Shown in pieces: positions 6,560 to 13,190 of a DNA stretch of 16,082 nt. The notes under the pieces are model-generated. The model worked only from the letters and a program-made list of their open reading frames with translations, was not told the origin of the DNA and made no database searches. A program made the translations under genes and the position numbers. The stretch spans positions 1 to 16,082 of the forward strand of contig CAKTZI010000061.1 of assembly GCA_934635385.1 (NCBI GenBank). Direction: 5' to 3'. The DNA comes from an uncultured Kiritimatiellota bacterium. GTDB lineage: Bacteria; Verrucomicrobiota; Kiritimatiellia; RFP12; UBA1067. Numbering within the stretch: position 1 is the first letter of the stretch; every line of letters starts with the position of its first letter.

Positions 6560-6568
6560 TGGTATACT
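6560..6568 (+). promoter_or_regulatory. Promoter of the Ser/Thr kinase gene
   Basis: TTTTGGTATACT, an extended -10 with TATACT at 6563-6568. The kinase ATG is only 16 bases after the -10, so transcription would start about 8-10 bases before it. The mRNA would have almost no leader and no convincing ribosome binding site. Confidence 0.6.
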
Positions 6569-6584
6569 ATCGTGCATTTAGAGT

Positions 6585-7820
6585 ATGTCAACGGAACTTC
6601 CCGATAACCTGAAAAGCCTTGCCGCCGAGCTGGATGCGCTTGCGGGGCGCACGGCCGACTCTTCCGAGACGTCCGATCTCCCCACGCTCGACGGAACGGA
6701 CTTCGAGCCGTTCGCCGAACTTGGACGCGGCGGCATGGGCGTCGTCTACGCCGCGCGGCAACGCTCCCTCGACCGCACGGTCGCCGTCAAGGTTCTCGCG
6801 CCGCACCTCTCGGACGCACCGACGTTCCGCGTCCGGTTCGCCGACGAAGCGCACCTTGTCGCCCAGCTCCACCATCCGAATATCCTCGACGTGTACGCGG
6901 CGGGTTCGTGCAACGGATGCTGCTATTTCGCGATGGAATACGTGGACGGCACGACGGCGCGTGACCATGCCTTCGCCTCGCTCGATGCAGTCGCGACATT
7001 CGGCATCACCGTCGCGGACGCGCTCGCCTACGCACACGGCTGTGGCGCCCTGCACCGGGACATCAAGCCCGCGAACATTCTCATTGGCGCAGACGGCACG
7101 GTCAAGGTCGGCGATTTCGGCCTCGCCTGTCTCGCGGGTGCGGCGACCGACGCCTCAGGCACGCGCAGCTACATGGCGCTTGAACTTCTGCGCGGCGAAC
7201 GGGCGACGGTTCTCTCCGACGTCTATGCCCTTGGTGCGACACTTGTGGAGGAAGCAGCCCCGCACCTGCGCACGCATCCCGATGCCGATTTTGCGGCGAT
7301 TCTGGACAAGGCGACAGCCGCCGACCCTGCCGACCGCTACGCCGACATGACGGCCTTTGCTGCCGACCTCCGGCGCTATCGCGCGCATGAACCGCTCGCG
7401 GCGCGTCCGCCCTCGGCCCTGCGGCGGCTCGCGCTCGGAACGCGCCGCAATCCGTCCGCCGCCGTGGGCGCCGCCGCCGCGCTTATCCTCGCGCTCGGAC
7501 TTTTTTCCGCGCTCGCCGTCGGTTACGTCCGCACATCCGCCGCGCTTGCGCAAGTCGAGGTCGAGGCGACGAACACGGCGAATGCGCTCATCGCCGCGCT
7601 GACGGCGACGGACGAAGACCGTGCGGCATCCGACAAGCGTCTTGCCAAGCTGAAGCGCGCGAAAGAGACGGTCGAACGTCTGCACGCCCGCTTTCCGGCG
7701 AATGAAGAGATGGTGCATGCAATCGAACGCCTTGCGCGAGCCATCGAATTCACCGAACGGCGTGGCCGTCCCTCGTTTCGGCGGCGCCGTCCAGTCGATG
7801 TTCAACCTATAGGCGACTAA
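6585..7820 (+). CDS. Membrane-anchored eukaryote-like Ser/Thr protein kinase with shortened C-lobe
   Basis: Hanks-type kinase of 411 residues, predicted to phosphorylate Ser/Thr of unknown targets at the inner membrane. The kinase domain is about 40-270: glycine loop GRGGMG (47-52), Lys69 in TVAVKV, catalytic HRDIKPAN (157-164, Asp159) and DFG (177-179). The APE motif is ALE (198-200), and SDVYALGATL follows at 211-220. After that the usual stretch through helix G is largely missing: the chain goes directly to the terminal helices (DADFAAILDKATAADPADRYADM, 233-255). A transmembrane helix lies at about 291-314, followed by a short, basic, helical C-terminal part (about 315-411) with heptad-like Leu/Ala spacing. 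The next operon starts about 260 bases downstream in the same direction. A link to T3SS control is possible but unproven. Confidence 0.9.
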   Translation: MSTELPDNLKSLAAELDALAGRTADSSETSDLPTLDGTDFEPFAELGRGGMGVVYAARQRSLDRTVAVKVLAPHLSDAPTFRVRFADEAHLVAQLHHPNILDVYAAGSCNGCCYFAMEYVDGTTARDHAFASLDAVATFGITVADALAYAHGCGALHRDIKPANILIGADGTVKVGDFGLACLAGAATDASGTRSYMALELLRGERATVLSDVYALGATLVEEAAPHLRTHPDADFAAILDKATAADPADRYADMTAFAADLRRYRAHEPLAARPPSALRRLALGTRRNPSAAVGAAAALILALGLFSALAVGYVRTSAALAQVEVEATNTANALIAALTATDEDRAASDKRLAKLKRAKETVERLHARFPANEEMVHAIERLARAIEFTERRGRPSFRRRRPVDVQPIGD

Positions 7821-7931
7821 GTAACAGATACGAACACCTTAGACCTTTCACGACGCACATTCCTGAAAAGCGGCGCACTTGTGGCGGCGATGCCGACGCT
7901 TGGTGGCACGGCATTGGACGTGTCTGTTGGG
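7821..7931 (+). pseudogene. Remnant of a Tat-exported protein (signal peptide only)
   Basis: Directly after the kinase stop and in the same frame, the sequence reads TDTNTLDLSRRTFLKSGAL, then VAAMPTLGG. This is a complete twin-arginine signal: SRRTFLK, a hydrophobic core and a small-residue end. There is no ATG/GTG/TTG at its head (GTA stands where a start would be) and no ribosome binding site. After about residue 37 the frame becomes an arginine-rich run without protein character and stops at 8045. It is best read as the 5' end of a lost exported protein. Confidence 0.45.
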
Positions 7932-7967
7932 AGATTCCCGCCGGCGTGGTCGAGAAGGCGGAGAAAA

Positions 7968-7976
7968 TGCTATAAT
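7968..7976 (+). promoter_or_regulatory. Promoter of the T3SS translocon operon
   Basis: AATGCTATAAT gives an extended -10 (TGC plus a perfect TATAAT at 7971-7976). The first gene of the operon starts at 8078, leaving a leader of about 95 bases. No good -35 is visible; TGGTCG at 7946-7951 is the nearest weak match. Confidence 0.6.
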
Positions 7977-8077
7977 GTCCGCCATGAGATTCGGGTGGAC
8001 TCTATCGGACATAAGGGACTTCGGGCGGTTGTGCCTGAAGTGTAACCTTGCTTCCGCTCTCCCGTAGACAGGACGCT

Positions 8078-8998
8078 ATGGAAATCAAGGTCTTACAGAA
8101 TGCGCCGCAGGCGAATACGCTCGACACCGGGCTGGGGGGGGCTGTCCCCCAGGGAATGGCCGGCGCGTCCGCCGCGTCTGTGCTGTCGGGCGCGGCCGTC
8201 TCCGTCAAGGGCGCGACCGACTTCGAGAGGCTGCTGGCCGAACTGGAGCTTCGGCGCGACGAGCAGAAGGAGAAGATCGCCCGCGGGCAGTTCTCGGCGG
8301 CGCTCGCCGTGCTGGCCGGGCGACAGGACGGCCTCTCCGTCGCGCAGCAGGCGGCGGTCGCGTCCGTCGGCGAGGCGTCGGCGGCGCTCGAGCAGGCGTC
8401 GACGGCCGTCCGCACGGCGGCGGGCGACCTCGATGTCGCGTCCGCGTTGCTGCAGGCCGAGAGCGAGCGGCTGGAACGGATGATCGAGGCGCAGAAGAAG
8501 ACGCCCGAAATGCGGCTCGCGGAGATTCAGTCCGAAGAGGACAAGGCCGAGGTGCAGGCCGAAGAGGAAGCGGTTGAAGAGGAGTCGGACGAGATCAAGG
8601 CCCAGCGCGCGAAAGTCGCGTCCTTGCAGGGCGATGTCGCGGCGAAGACGTCCGCCCTTGACGCGGCCAAGGCCGCTCAGGCGTCCGCCGAGGCGGCGTT
8701 GAAAGGCGCCGCCGCCGGGCTGGACCGGACGACGCAGCGCGTCGTGACGGACGCGGTGCGCCTCGCCGGAAAGATGGTCGCGGCGTCGGCCGCCGAGCAG
8801 CCCGACGGGAAGCCGGTCGAGGAGAAGGCCAACGCGATGGTCGCGGCGCTGGGGGAGTATGCGGACAGGATCGAGGAGATGCGCGACGACGAGCTGGCGG
8901 AGAAGATCGCCAAGACCGCGTCCGACATCATCTTCCTCTCCAAGGCGCAGACGCTCCTCGCGCCGGGCGACTGGCCCGACTACGAGCAGAAGGTTTGA
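8078..8998 (+). CDS. Coiled-coil T3SS-associated protein, candidate tip protein or hydrophilic translocator
   Basis: Unrecognised protein of 306 residues, first gene of the T3SS operon. It is Ala/Glu-rich and almost entirely helical. The N-terminal 45 residues are flexible (Gly/Ala/Ser), as in secreted T3SS substrates. Residues about 95-215 form long coiled coils, including a very acidic stretch at 153-172. The C terminus (about 245-306) is another helix ending in GDWPDYEQKV. There is no hydrophobic segment and no Sec signal. In other systems the gene just before the LcrH-type chaperone often encodes the tip protein (LcrV, PcrV); the length (about 290-330 in that group) fits, but I see no sequence match. 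The start is ATG 8078 with AGGA upstream. A GC-rich hairpin lies inside the coding sequence near 8132-8152. Confidence 0.72.
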   Translation: MEIKVLQNAPQANTLDTGLGGAVPQGMAGASAASVLSGAAVSVKGATDFERLLAELELRRDEQKEKIARGQFSAALAVLAGRQDGLSVAQQAAVASVGEASAALEQASTAVRTAAGDLDVASALLQAESERLERMIEAQKKTPEMRLAEIQSEEDKAEVQAEEEAVEEESDEIKAQRAKVASLQGDVAAKTSALDAAKAAQASAEAALKGAAAGLDRTTQRVVTDAVRLAGKMVAASAAEQPDGKPVEEKANAMVAALGEYADRIEEMRDDELAEKIAKTASDIIFLSKAQTLLAPGDWPDYEQKV

Positions 8999-9031
8999 TA
9001 CGCAACGCGAATCACACGAAAGGAACGGATC

Positions 9032-9511
9032 ATGGCAGAGCAAATGGCAAACGTCAGCGACGAGCAGCTTCAGGAGGTCTTCTCCGCCATCGCCGACTTC
9101 ACGACCGTCCGCGAGCTGAAGGGCATTTCGGACAGGGAGATCGAGAGCATCTACGCGATGGGCGTGGACTTCTACCGGGCCGGGAACTACGCCGACGCCG
9201 AGAAGATCTTCCGCTTCCTGACGGTCTTCGAGCACACGAGCAGCAAGTACTGGACGGCGATGGGCTCCGTCCAGCAGGTGCAGGGCCGCTACGACGCGGC
9301 GATCAAGGCCTACCAGATGGCCAGCTTCTTCGACCTCCACAACCCGAAGCCGATGTACTACGCGGCCGAGTGCTTCGTGAAGGCGGGCGACCTCGACAAC
9401 GCGCGCAAGGCGCTCGCCTCGCTGGAGCAGTACGGGCCGACGGACACGGAGGCCGGGCGCCGCTTCCGGGCGAAGGGCGCGGAACTCAAGGCGCGCATTG
9501 CGGCAAAGTAA
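9032..9511 (+). CDS. LcrH/SycD-family T3SS translocator chaperone (TPR)
   Basis: Class II type III secretion chaperone of 159 residues. It should bind the two hydrophobic translocators encoded next and keep them soluble in the cytosol. Three tetratricopeptide repeats follow an N-terminal helix: about 36-69 (IESIYAMGVDFYRAGNYADA), 70-103 (SSKYWTAMGSVQQVQGRYDAA) and 104-137 (PKPMYYAAECFVKAGDLDNA). The phrase YDAAIKAYQMASFFDLHNP is highly characteristic of SycD/LcrH/IpgC. Length is normal for the family. The start is supported by AAAGGAA seven bases before the ATG. It lies 33 bases after the coiled-coil gene and 11 before the translocator gene. Confidence 0.95.
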   Translation: MAEQMANVSDEQLQEVFSAIADFTTVRELKGISDREIESIYAMGVDFYRAGNYADAEKIFRFLTVFEHTSSKYWTAMGSVQQVQGRYDAAIKAYQMASFFDLHNPKPMYYAAECFVKAGDLDNARKALASLEQYGPTDTEAGRRFRAKGAELKARIAAK

Positions 9512-9522
9512 GGAGGTGTGAC

Positions 9523-10557
9523 ATGGCAATTGACGGCATCAACGTTCAGAATCCCGTTCAGCAGCCCCAGACCCCGGTGGCGAACGAGGCGCAGATCCAG
9601 CAGGCGGTCGCGGAAGTCGCGCCGCTCTTCGGCTCGAACCCCAGCGTGAGCGTCCACGAGACGAAGCGCGTCGACGACCTGCAGGCGAAGCGCGACCTCT
9701 CGGACATCCCCGAGCTCGACGACGCCGACGCGGCGCTTCTGGAGGGCGTCACCGCCGACCTGGAGGCCCTGATTGCGCTGCTGCAGGCCGAGCAGGACGA
9801 GAAGTCGATTCAGGCGACGAAGGCGCGCATCGAGTCGCTCAAGGGGCAGATGACTGCGCACCACGAGCAGACGATGAAGAAGGTCGGCGAGTCCATCGAC
9901 GAGATCAAGAAGCAGGAGAAGGCCTCGCTCGCGAACAAGATCCTCGGCTGGCTCGGCGCGGTCTTCGCGGTCGTCGTGGCGGTCGCGCTGGTCTGCACGG
10001 TCGGCGGGGCGGCGGCGGCGTTCGCGGCCGTCGGCGCGGCAATCGCCCTCGCGACGATGACGCTCACCGAGACGGGGGTGATGGACAAGCTGGCCAAGGC
10101 GATTTCCGAAGGCCTGAAGAAGCTGCACCCGGACTGGTCGAAGGCGGCGTGCGACGCCTGGGCGCAGGGCATCCTCGCCGGCGTGCAGATCGCGCTGTCC
10201 GTCACCTGCCTCGTGGGCGGCGGCGCGGCCTCGGCGGGCACGGGGCTCGTCCGGGTGTCCGACGCCGTGATGAAGGGCGTCAAGATCGGCATGACCGTCG
10301 CCAATTCGGCGATGGGCGCGGCGGGGCTCGCCTCGTCCGCCGCCTCGACGGCCATCAACTACAAGGCCAGCGAAAAGCAGTCCGAGGTGACGGAGATGCA
10401 GCAGCTTCTCGTCCAGCTTCAGGCGATGCTGGACGAGGAGTCGGACGACCTCAAGGTTCTGCTCGCCCAGCTCAACGACGCCCTCGGCGCGCTCATCGAG
10501 CTTCTGGAATCGAAGCAGGAAACGCTCAACGACATCAGCCAGCACATTGGCGCATAA
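9523..10557 (+). CDS. T3SS major translocator, YopB/IpaB/SipB-like
   Basis: Pore-forming translocon subunit of 344 residues, predicted to be secreted and inserted into the host-cell membrane. Layout: a hydrophilic N terminus (1-65, the likely secretion signal and chaperone-binding region), helical coiled coil (about 66-135), two adjacent hydrophobic segments (about 141-180, GWLGAVFAVVVAVALVCTVG then AAIALATMTL), an amphipathic link (HPDWSKAACDAWAQG), further hydrophobic segments (about 216-238 and 254-276), and a C-terminal coiled coil (about 285-340). This two-hairpin layout is that of YopB/IpaB-type translocators, although shorter than IpaB (580). AGGAGG stands before the ATG. It sits directly after its presumed chaperone gene. 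Confidence 0.88.
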   Translation: MAIDGINVQNPVQQPQTPVANEAQIQQAVAEVAPLFGSNPSVSVHETKRVDDLQAKRDLSDIPELDDADAALLEGVTADLEALIALLQAEQDEKSIQATKARIESLKGQMTAHHEQTMKKVGESIDEIKKQEKASLANKILGWLGAVFAVVVAVALVCTVGGAAAAFAAVGAAIALATMTLTETGVMDKLAKAISEGLKKLHPDWSKAACDAWAQGILAGVQIALSVTCLVGGGAASAGTGLVRVSDAVMKGVKIGMTVANSAMGAAGLASSAASTAINYKASEKQSEVTEMQQLLVQLQAMLDEESDDLKVLLAQLNDALGALIELLESKQETLNDISQHIGA

Positions 10558-10580
10558 GTCTATAAGAAAGGAACATCATC

Positions 10581-12059
10581 ATGTCCATTCAGGGAATTGA
10601 AAACGGTTCGGTCGACTGGAGCGCCGTCCTCGGCAAGGCGCTTTCGGACAAGGGGATTGACGCCGCGAAGGACGGCACGTCCGTCGTGCTGGACGGCGAC
10701 AACGTGACCATCTCCGTGCGCGACCCGTCTTCTGGCGAGGCCGTCTCGCGCACGCTGGAGCTGCCGAAGCTGAACCCCGACAGCCTGGAGGCGGGCGTGG
10801 CGAGCTTCCTGCTCACGTCCGCCGACGAGATCGACCAGCTCGCGCAGGGTCTGCAGACGCTCGCGCAGGAGGTCGGCGAGACCGCGCCGCAGCCCGGCGA
10901 GACATCCGCGCCGTCCCCCGCGCGCACGACGAACGCCCAGCAGGCGCTGTTCTCGATCTACGAGCTCATGAACCTTATGCAGCAGATCGCCCAGCAGCAG
11001 CGCGACAGCGCGCGAGAGATCCGGCTGACGGAACTGCAGAGCGAAGTTTCGAGCATCAAGAGCCAGGCCGCGCACCAGCGTCAGGCGGCCGTCTACGGGA
11101 TGGTCGTGAGCGCCGTGACGACCGCCGTGCAGGGGGCGATGCTCTTCGGCACGAGCGTCGCGAGCGTGAAGGGGCTTCAGAAACTGGACCAGACCAGCGC
11201 GGGGCAGGGCCTGAACCAGGCGAAGGCAGACGTCAAGACGCTGGAGTCGGCGCTTCAGTCCCCGTCGGACGCCGCGGCCCACGCGAACGCGGTCGCGGGC
11301 AAGTCGTCCGACACGGTCAAGGCGAACGTGGACGGGCGCCTCACGGACGTCACGGCGGCGAAGGGGCGGCTGGAGTCGGCGCAGAAGGCGCTCGCCGACG
11401 CGCCGGCGGACGCCGAGAACCGTGCGCAGCTGGAGCAGGCCGTGACGGACGCCAAGGCCGCCTACGGGCAGAAGCTGAATGACGCCCTCGCGAAGATGGA
11501 CACAGACTACGGCCACGCCGCGCAGGCGACGAAGACGGCCGAGGGCAAGTACGTGAGCGGCCATTCGCTCAAGCACCCGGTCAACACGCGCGCGGACTAC
11601 AAGGCGATGGGCGAAGCCCAGAAGGCGCAGTCCGCGCTGGGCTCCGAGCGTACGCTCCTGCGGGCGAAGGTCGCCGAGGCCAAGGCCCAGCTGGGGGACG
11701 CCGAGGGGCTGACGGCCGATCTCGCGGCGGCGCGCGGCGGCCTCAAGGCGGCGGAGACCGTGCTGAAGACGGATCCGGGCTACCATCTGGCGTCGAGTAA
11801 TCCCGCCGCCTCCGGGGCCTACCAGCAGCTGACGCAGATGATCGGCACGGTCGGGCAGAGCCTCGCCCAGCTCGTGCAGGCCAACGAGGAGGCCAAGGGC
11901 ACCGAGGAGCAGGCCGCGCAGAAGGAGCTGGAGGCGCGTCGGCAGGAGACGAACGACCTCTTCCAGCAGGCGCAGGAGCTCATCAGCAGCGTACGCGAGC
12001 TGCTGAAGGCCGTCATTCAGGCCGAGTCGCAGTCCGTCGAGCAGATCATCAGGGCCTGA
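10581..12059 (+). CDS. T3SS minor translocator, YopD/IpaC/SipC-like
   Basis: Second translocon subunit, 492 residues, expected to form the host-membrane pore with the preceding protein. An N-terminal hydrophilic region (1-115, Pro/Thr/Ser-rich near 100-116) is followed by an amphipathic helix (NAQQALFSIYELMNLMQQIA, 118-137). A single moderately hydrophobic segment follows at about 168-197 (AAVYGMVVSAVTTAVQGAML). Then come a long Ala-rich coiled-coil region (about 205-400) and a C-terminal amphipathic helix (about 440-490, ending AVIQAESQSVEQIIRA), a common ending of YopD/IpaC-type proteins. At 492 residues it is longer than YopD (306) and IpaC (363), mainly in the coiled-coil part. AAAGGAA lies before the ATG. 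Confidence 0.8.
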   Translation: MSIQGIENGSVDWSAVLGKALSDKGIDAAKDGTSVVLDGDNVTISVRDPSSGEAVSRTLELPKLNPDSLEAGVASFLLTSADEIDQLAQGLQTLAQEVGETAPQPGETSAPSPARTTNAQQALFSIYELMNLMQQIAQQQRDSAREIRLTELQSEVSSIKSQAAHQRQAAVYGMVVSAVTTAVQGAMLFGTSVASVKGLQKLDQTSAGQGLNQAKADVKTLESALQSPSDAAAHANAVAGKSSDTVKANVDGRLTDVTAAKGRLESAQKALADAPADAENRAQLEQAVTDAKAAYGQKLNDALAKMDTDYGHAAQATKTAEGKYVSGHSLKHPVNTRADYKAMGEAQKAQSALGSERTLLRAKVAEAKAQLGDAEGLTADLAAARGGLKAAETVLKTDPGYHLASSNPAASGAYQQLTQMIGTVGQSLAQLVQANEEAKGTEEQAAQKELEARRQETNDLFQQAQELISSVRELLKAVIQAESQSVEQIIRA

Positions 12060-12064
12060 TTGCC

Positions 12065-12604
12065 ATGGGAGCGCACGCCTACATCGAAGCGGAAGACCTC
12101 GGGCTCACCGTCCTGGGGACGATCCAGAACGCCTACACCGTCAACGGCGTCCATCGGCAGGACTTCGGCACGGCCGTCTACAAGGCGACCCTCTGCCGGA
12201 CGGCTGCGCTGGAAGAGACGCTCGCGTCCTACGCCGAACTCCTGAAGACGCGTCAGAAGAAGCTCGACGAGCTGGGCGAGGCGCTGTCCGCGCTGAACGA
12301 GGCCTTCGCGCAGAAGACGAAGAAGACCTCGACGAAGGACAAGCTGCCGGTCGATTCGTCGGCGGTCTCCATCCTGCGCCGCTACGGCTTCACGGCCTCG
12401 ACGAAGATGACATACCCGGACATTATGAAGCTTCAGCAGAACGTCCAGTTCGCCCTTGACCAGGAGGACAACGAGCTTCAGCAGGACATGACCTCACTGC
12501 AGGGCTACGTCTCCAAGCGCGACGACGCGATGCAGATGGCGGGCAAGCTGATGAAGAAGGTCAGCAGCACCCGCCAGAAGGGCATCCAGTACATCGGAAG
12601 CTGA
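12065..12604 (+). CDS. Small helical T3SS protein, possible EspA/SseB-like filament or tip subunit
   Basis: Unrecognised protein of 179 residues, five bases after the minor translocator gene, so almost certainly co-translated. It has two long helices, about 44-86 (AALEETLASYAELLKTRQKK) and 118-172 (YPDIMKLQQNVQFALDQEDN through KLMKKVSSTRQKGI). A polar middle section (87-117) contains a YGF and a Lys/Thr-rich run. It has no hydrophobic segment and no signal peptide. Helix-loop-helix proteins with a C-terminal coiled coil of this size include EspA and SseB, which polymerise on the needle. The resemblance is architectural only. It could also be a chaperone or gatekeeper. No strong ribosome binding site is present, which suits translational coupling. 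Confidence 0.72.
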   Translation: MGAHAYIEAEDLGLTVLGTIQNAYTVNGVHRQDFGTAVYKATLCRTAALEETLASYAELLKTRQKKLDELGEALSALNEAFAQKTKKTSTKDKLPVDSSAVSILRRYGFTASTKMTYPDIMKLQQNVQFALDQEDNELQQDMTSLQGYVSKRDDAMQMAGKLMKKVSSTRQKGIQYIGS

Positions 12605-12615
12605 AGCGCGGCATT

Positions 12616-12642
12616 CGGGAGGGACGGGCTTGTCCCGTCCGC
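12616..12642. repeat. 27-nt hairpin element, copy 1, in the leader of a chaperone gene
   Basis: Contains GGACGGG, loop CTTGT and CCCGTCC. It is identical over 27 bases to 15459-15485. It lies 12 bases after the preceding stop codon and 39 bases before the chaperone ATG. It may be a REP-type repeat, an RNA stabiliser or a weak attenuator inside the operon. Confidence 0.8.
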
Positions 12643-12680
12643 AAGCGTAAAAGAAGAAACCAAAGAGAAGGAATCCGAAC

Positions 12681-13172
12681 ATGACATCACCCTGCACCAG
12701 CACCCGGAAGGACTACGAGGCCTTCCTCTCGAAAGTCGCGGACCAGACCGGCCTCACGTCCCTGACGCCCGACGCGGAGGGCCTTGTCGCCTACAAGGTC
12801 GACGACGCCTACGTCCTGAACCTCCAGTATGTCGAGCACTCGTCGAAGATCCTCTGCTTCGTCGAAGTGGCGACGCTGCCGAAGACGGCCGGCAAGGACG
12901 TCTACCGCGAACTTCTCGTGGGGTCGCTGTTTGGACGCGAGACGGCGGGCGGCTTCTTCGCCGTCGAGCCGGAGTCCGAGACGGTCGTCTACCACTACCT
13001 CTTCGACTTTGACGCGCGCACGGCGGACGCCGAGGAATTCGTCGCGACACTGGAGAAGATCCTGTCGCTCGTCGACATCTGGGCCGGCAAGATCGCCGAT
13101 GCACTCGCGGATGCGTCCGTGCCGGAGGAAGATCTCGCCGGGCGTTCGCCCGAAGGCCTGATTCAGGTCTAA
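12681..13172 (+). CDS. CesT-family class I T3SS effector chaperone
   Basis: Small acidic chaperone of 163 residues, expected to dimerise and bind the N-terminal region of the effector encoded 18 bases downstream. The fold is visible as helix DYEAFLSKVADQTGL, strands YVLNLQYVEHSSKILCFVEV, a helix KDVYRELLVGSLFG, and strands GGFFAVEPESETVVYHYLFD. It ends with the long helix DAEEFVATLEKILSLVDIWA, the CesT/SycE order. The length is slightly above the usual 130-150 because of a tail after about 140 (VPEEDLAGRSPEGLIQV). AAGGAA precedes the ATG. Its immediate neighbour makes it the probable cognate chaperone of the kinase-like protein. Confidence 0.88.
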   Translation: MTSPCTSTRKDYEAFLSKVADQTGLTSLTPDAEGLVAYKVDDAYVLNLQYVEHSSKILCFVEVATLPKTAGKDVYRELLVGSLFGRETAGGFFAVEPESETVVYHYLFDFDARTADAEEFVATLEKILSLVDIWAGKIADALADASVPEEDLAGRSPEGLIQV

Positions 13173-13190
13173 CGCGGAAAGGGGGACGCC

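Noticed and set aside
7821..8045. A 74-codon frame as a real small exported protein.
   Set aside because: It lacks a start codon and ribosome binding site, and the part after the Tat signal has no protein character; it was kept only as a remnant.
8093..9529. Long minus-strand frame (478 codons) opposite the first T3SS genes, and similar long frames at 9358-10545, 10560-11786 and 12687-14135.
   Set aside because: These are Arg/Leu/His/Val-rich shadow frames caused by high GC and codon bias; the plus-strand frames have recognisable T3SS domains and ribosome binding sites.
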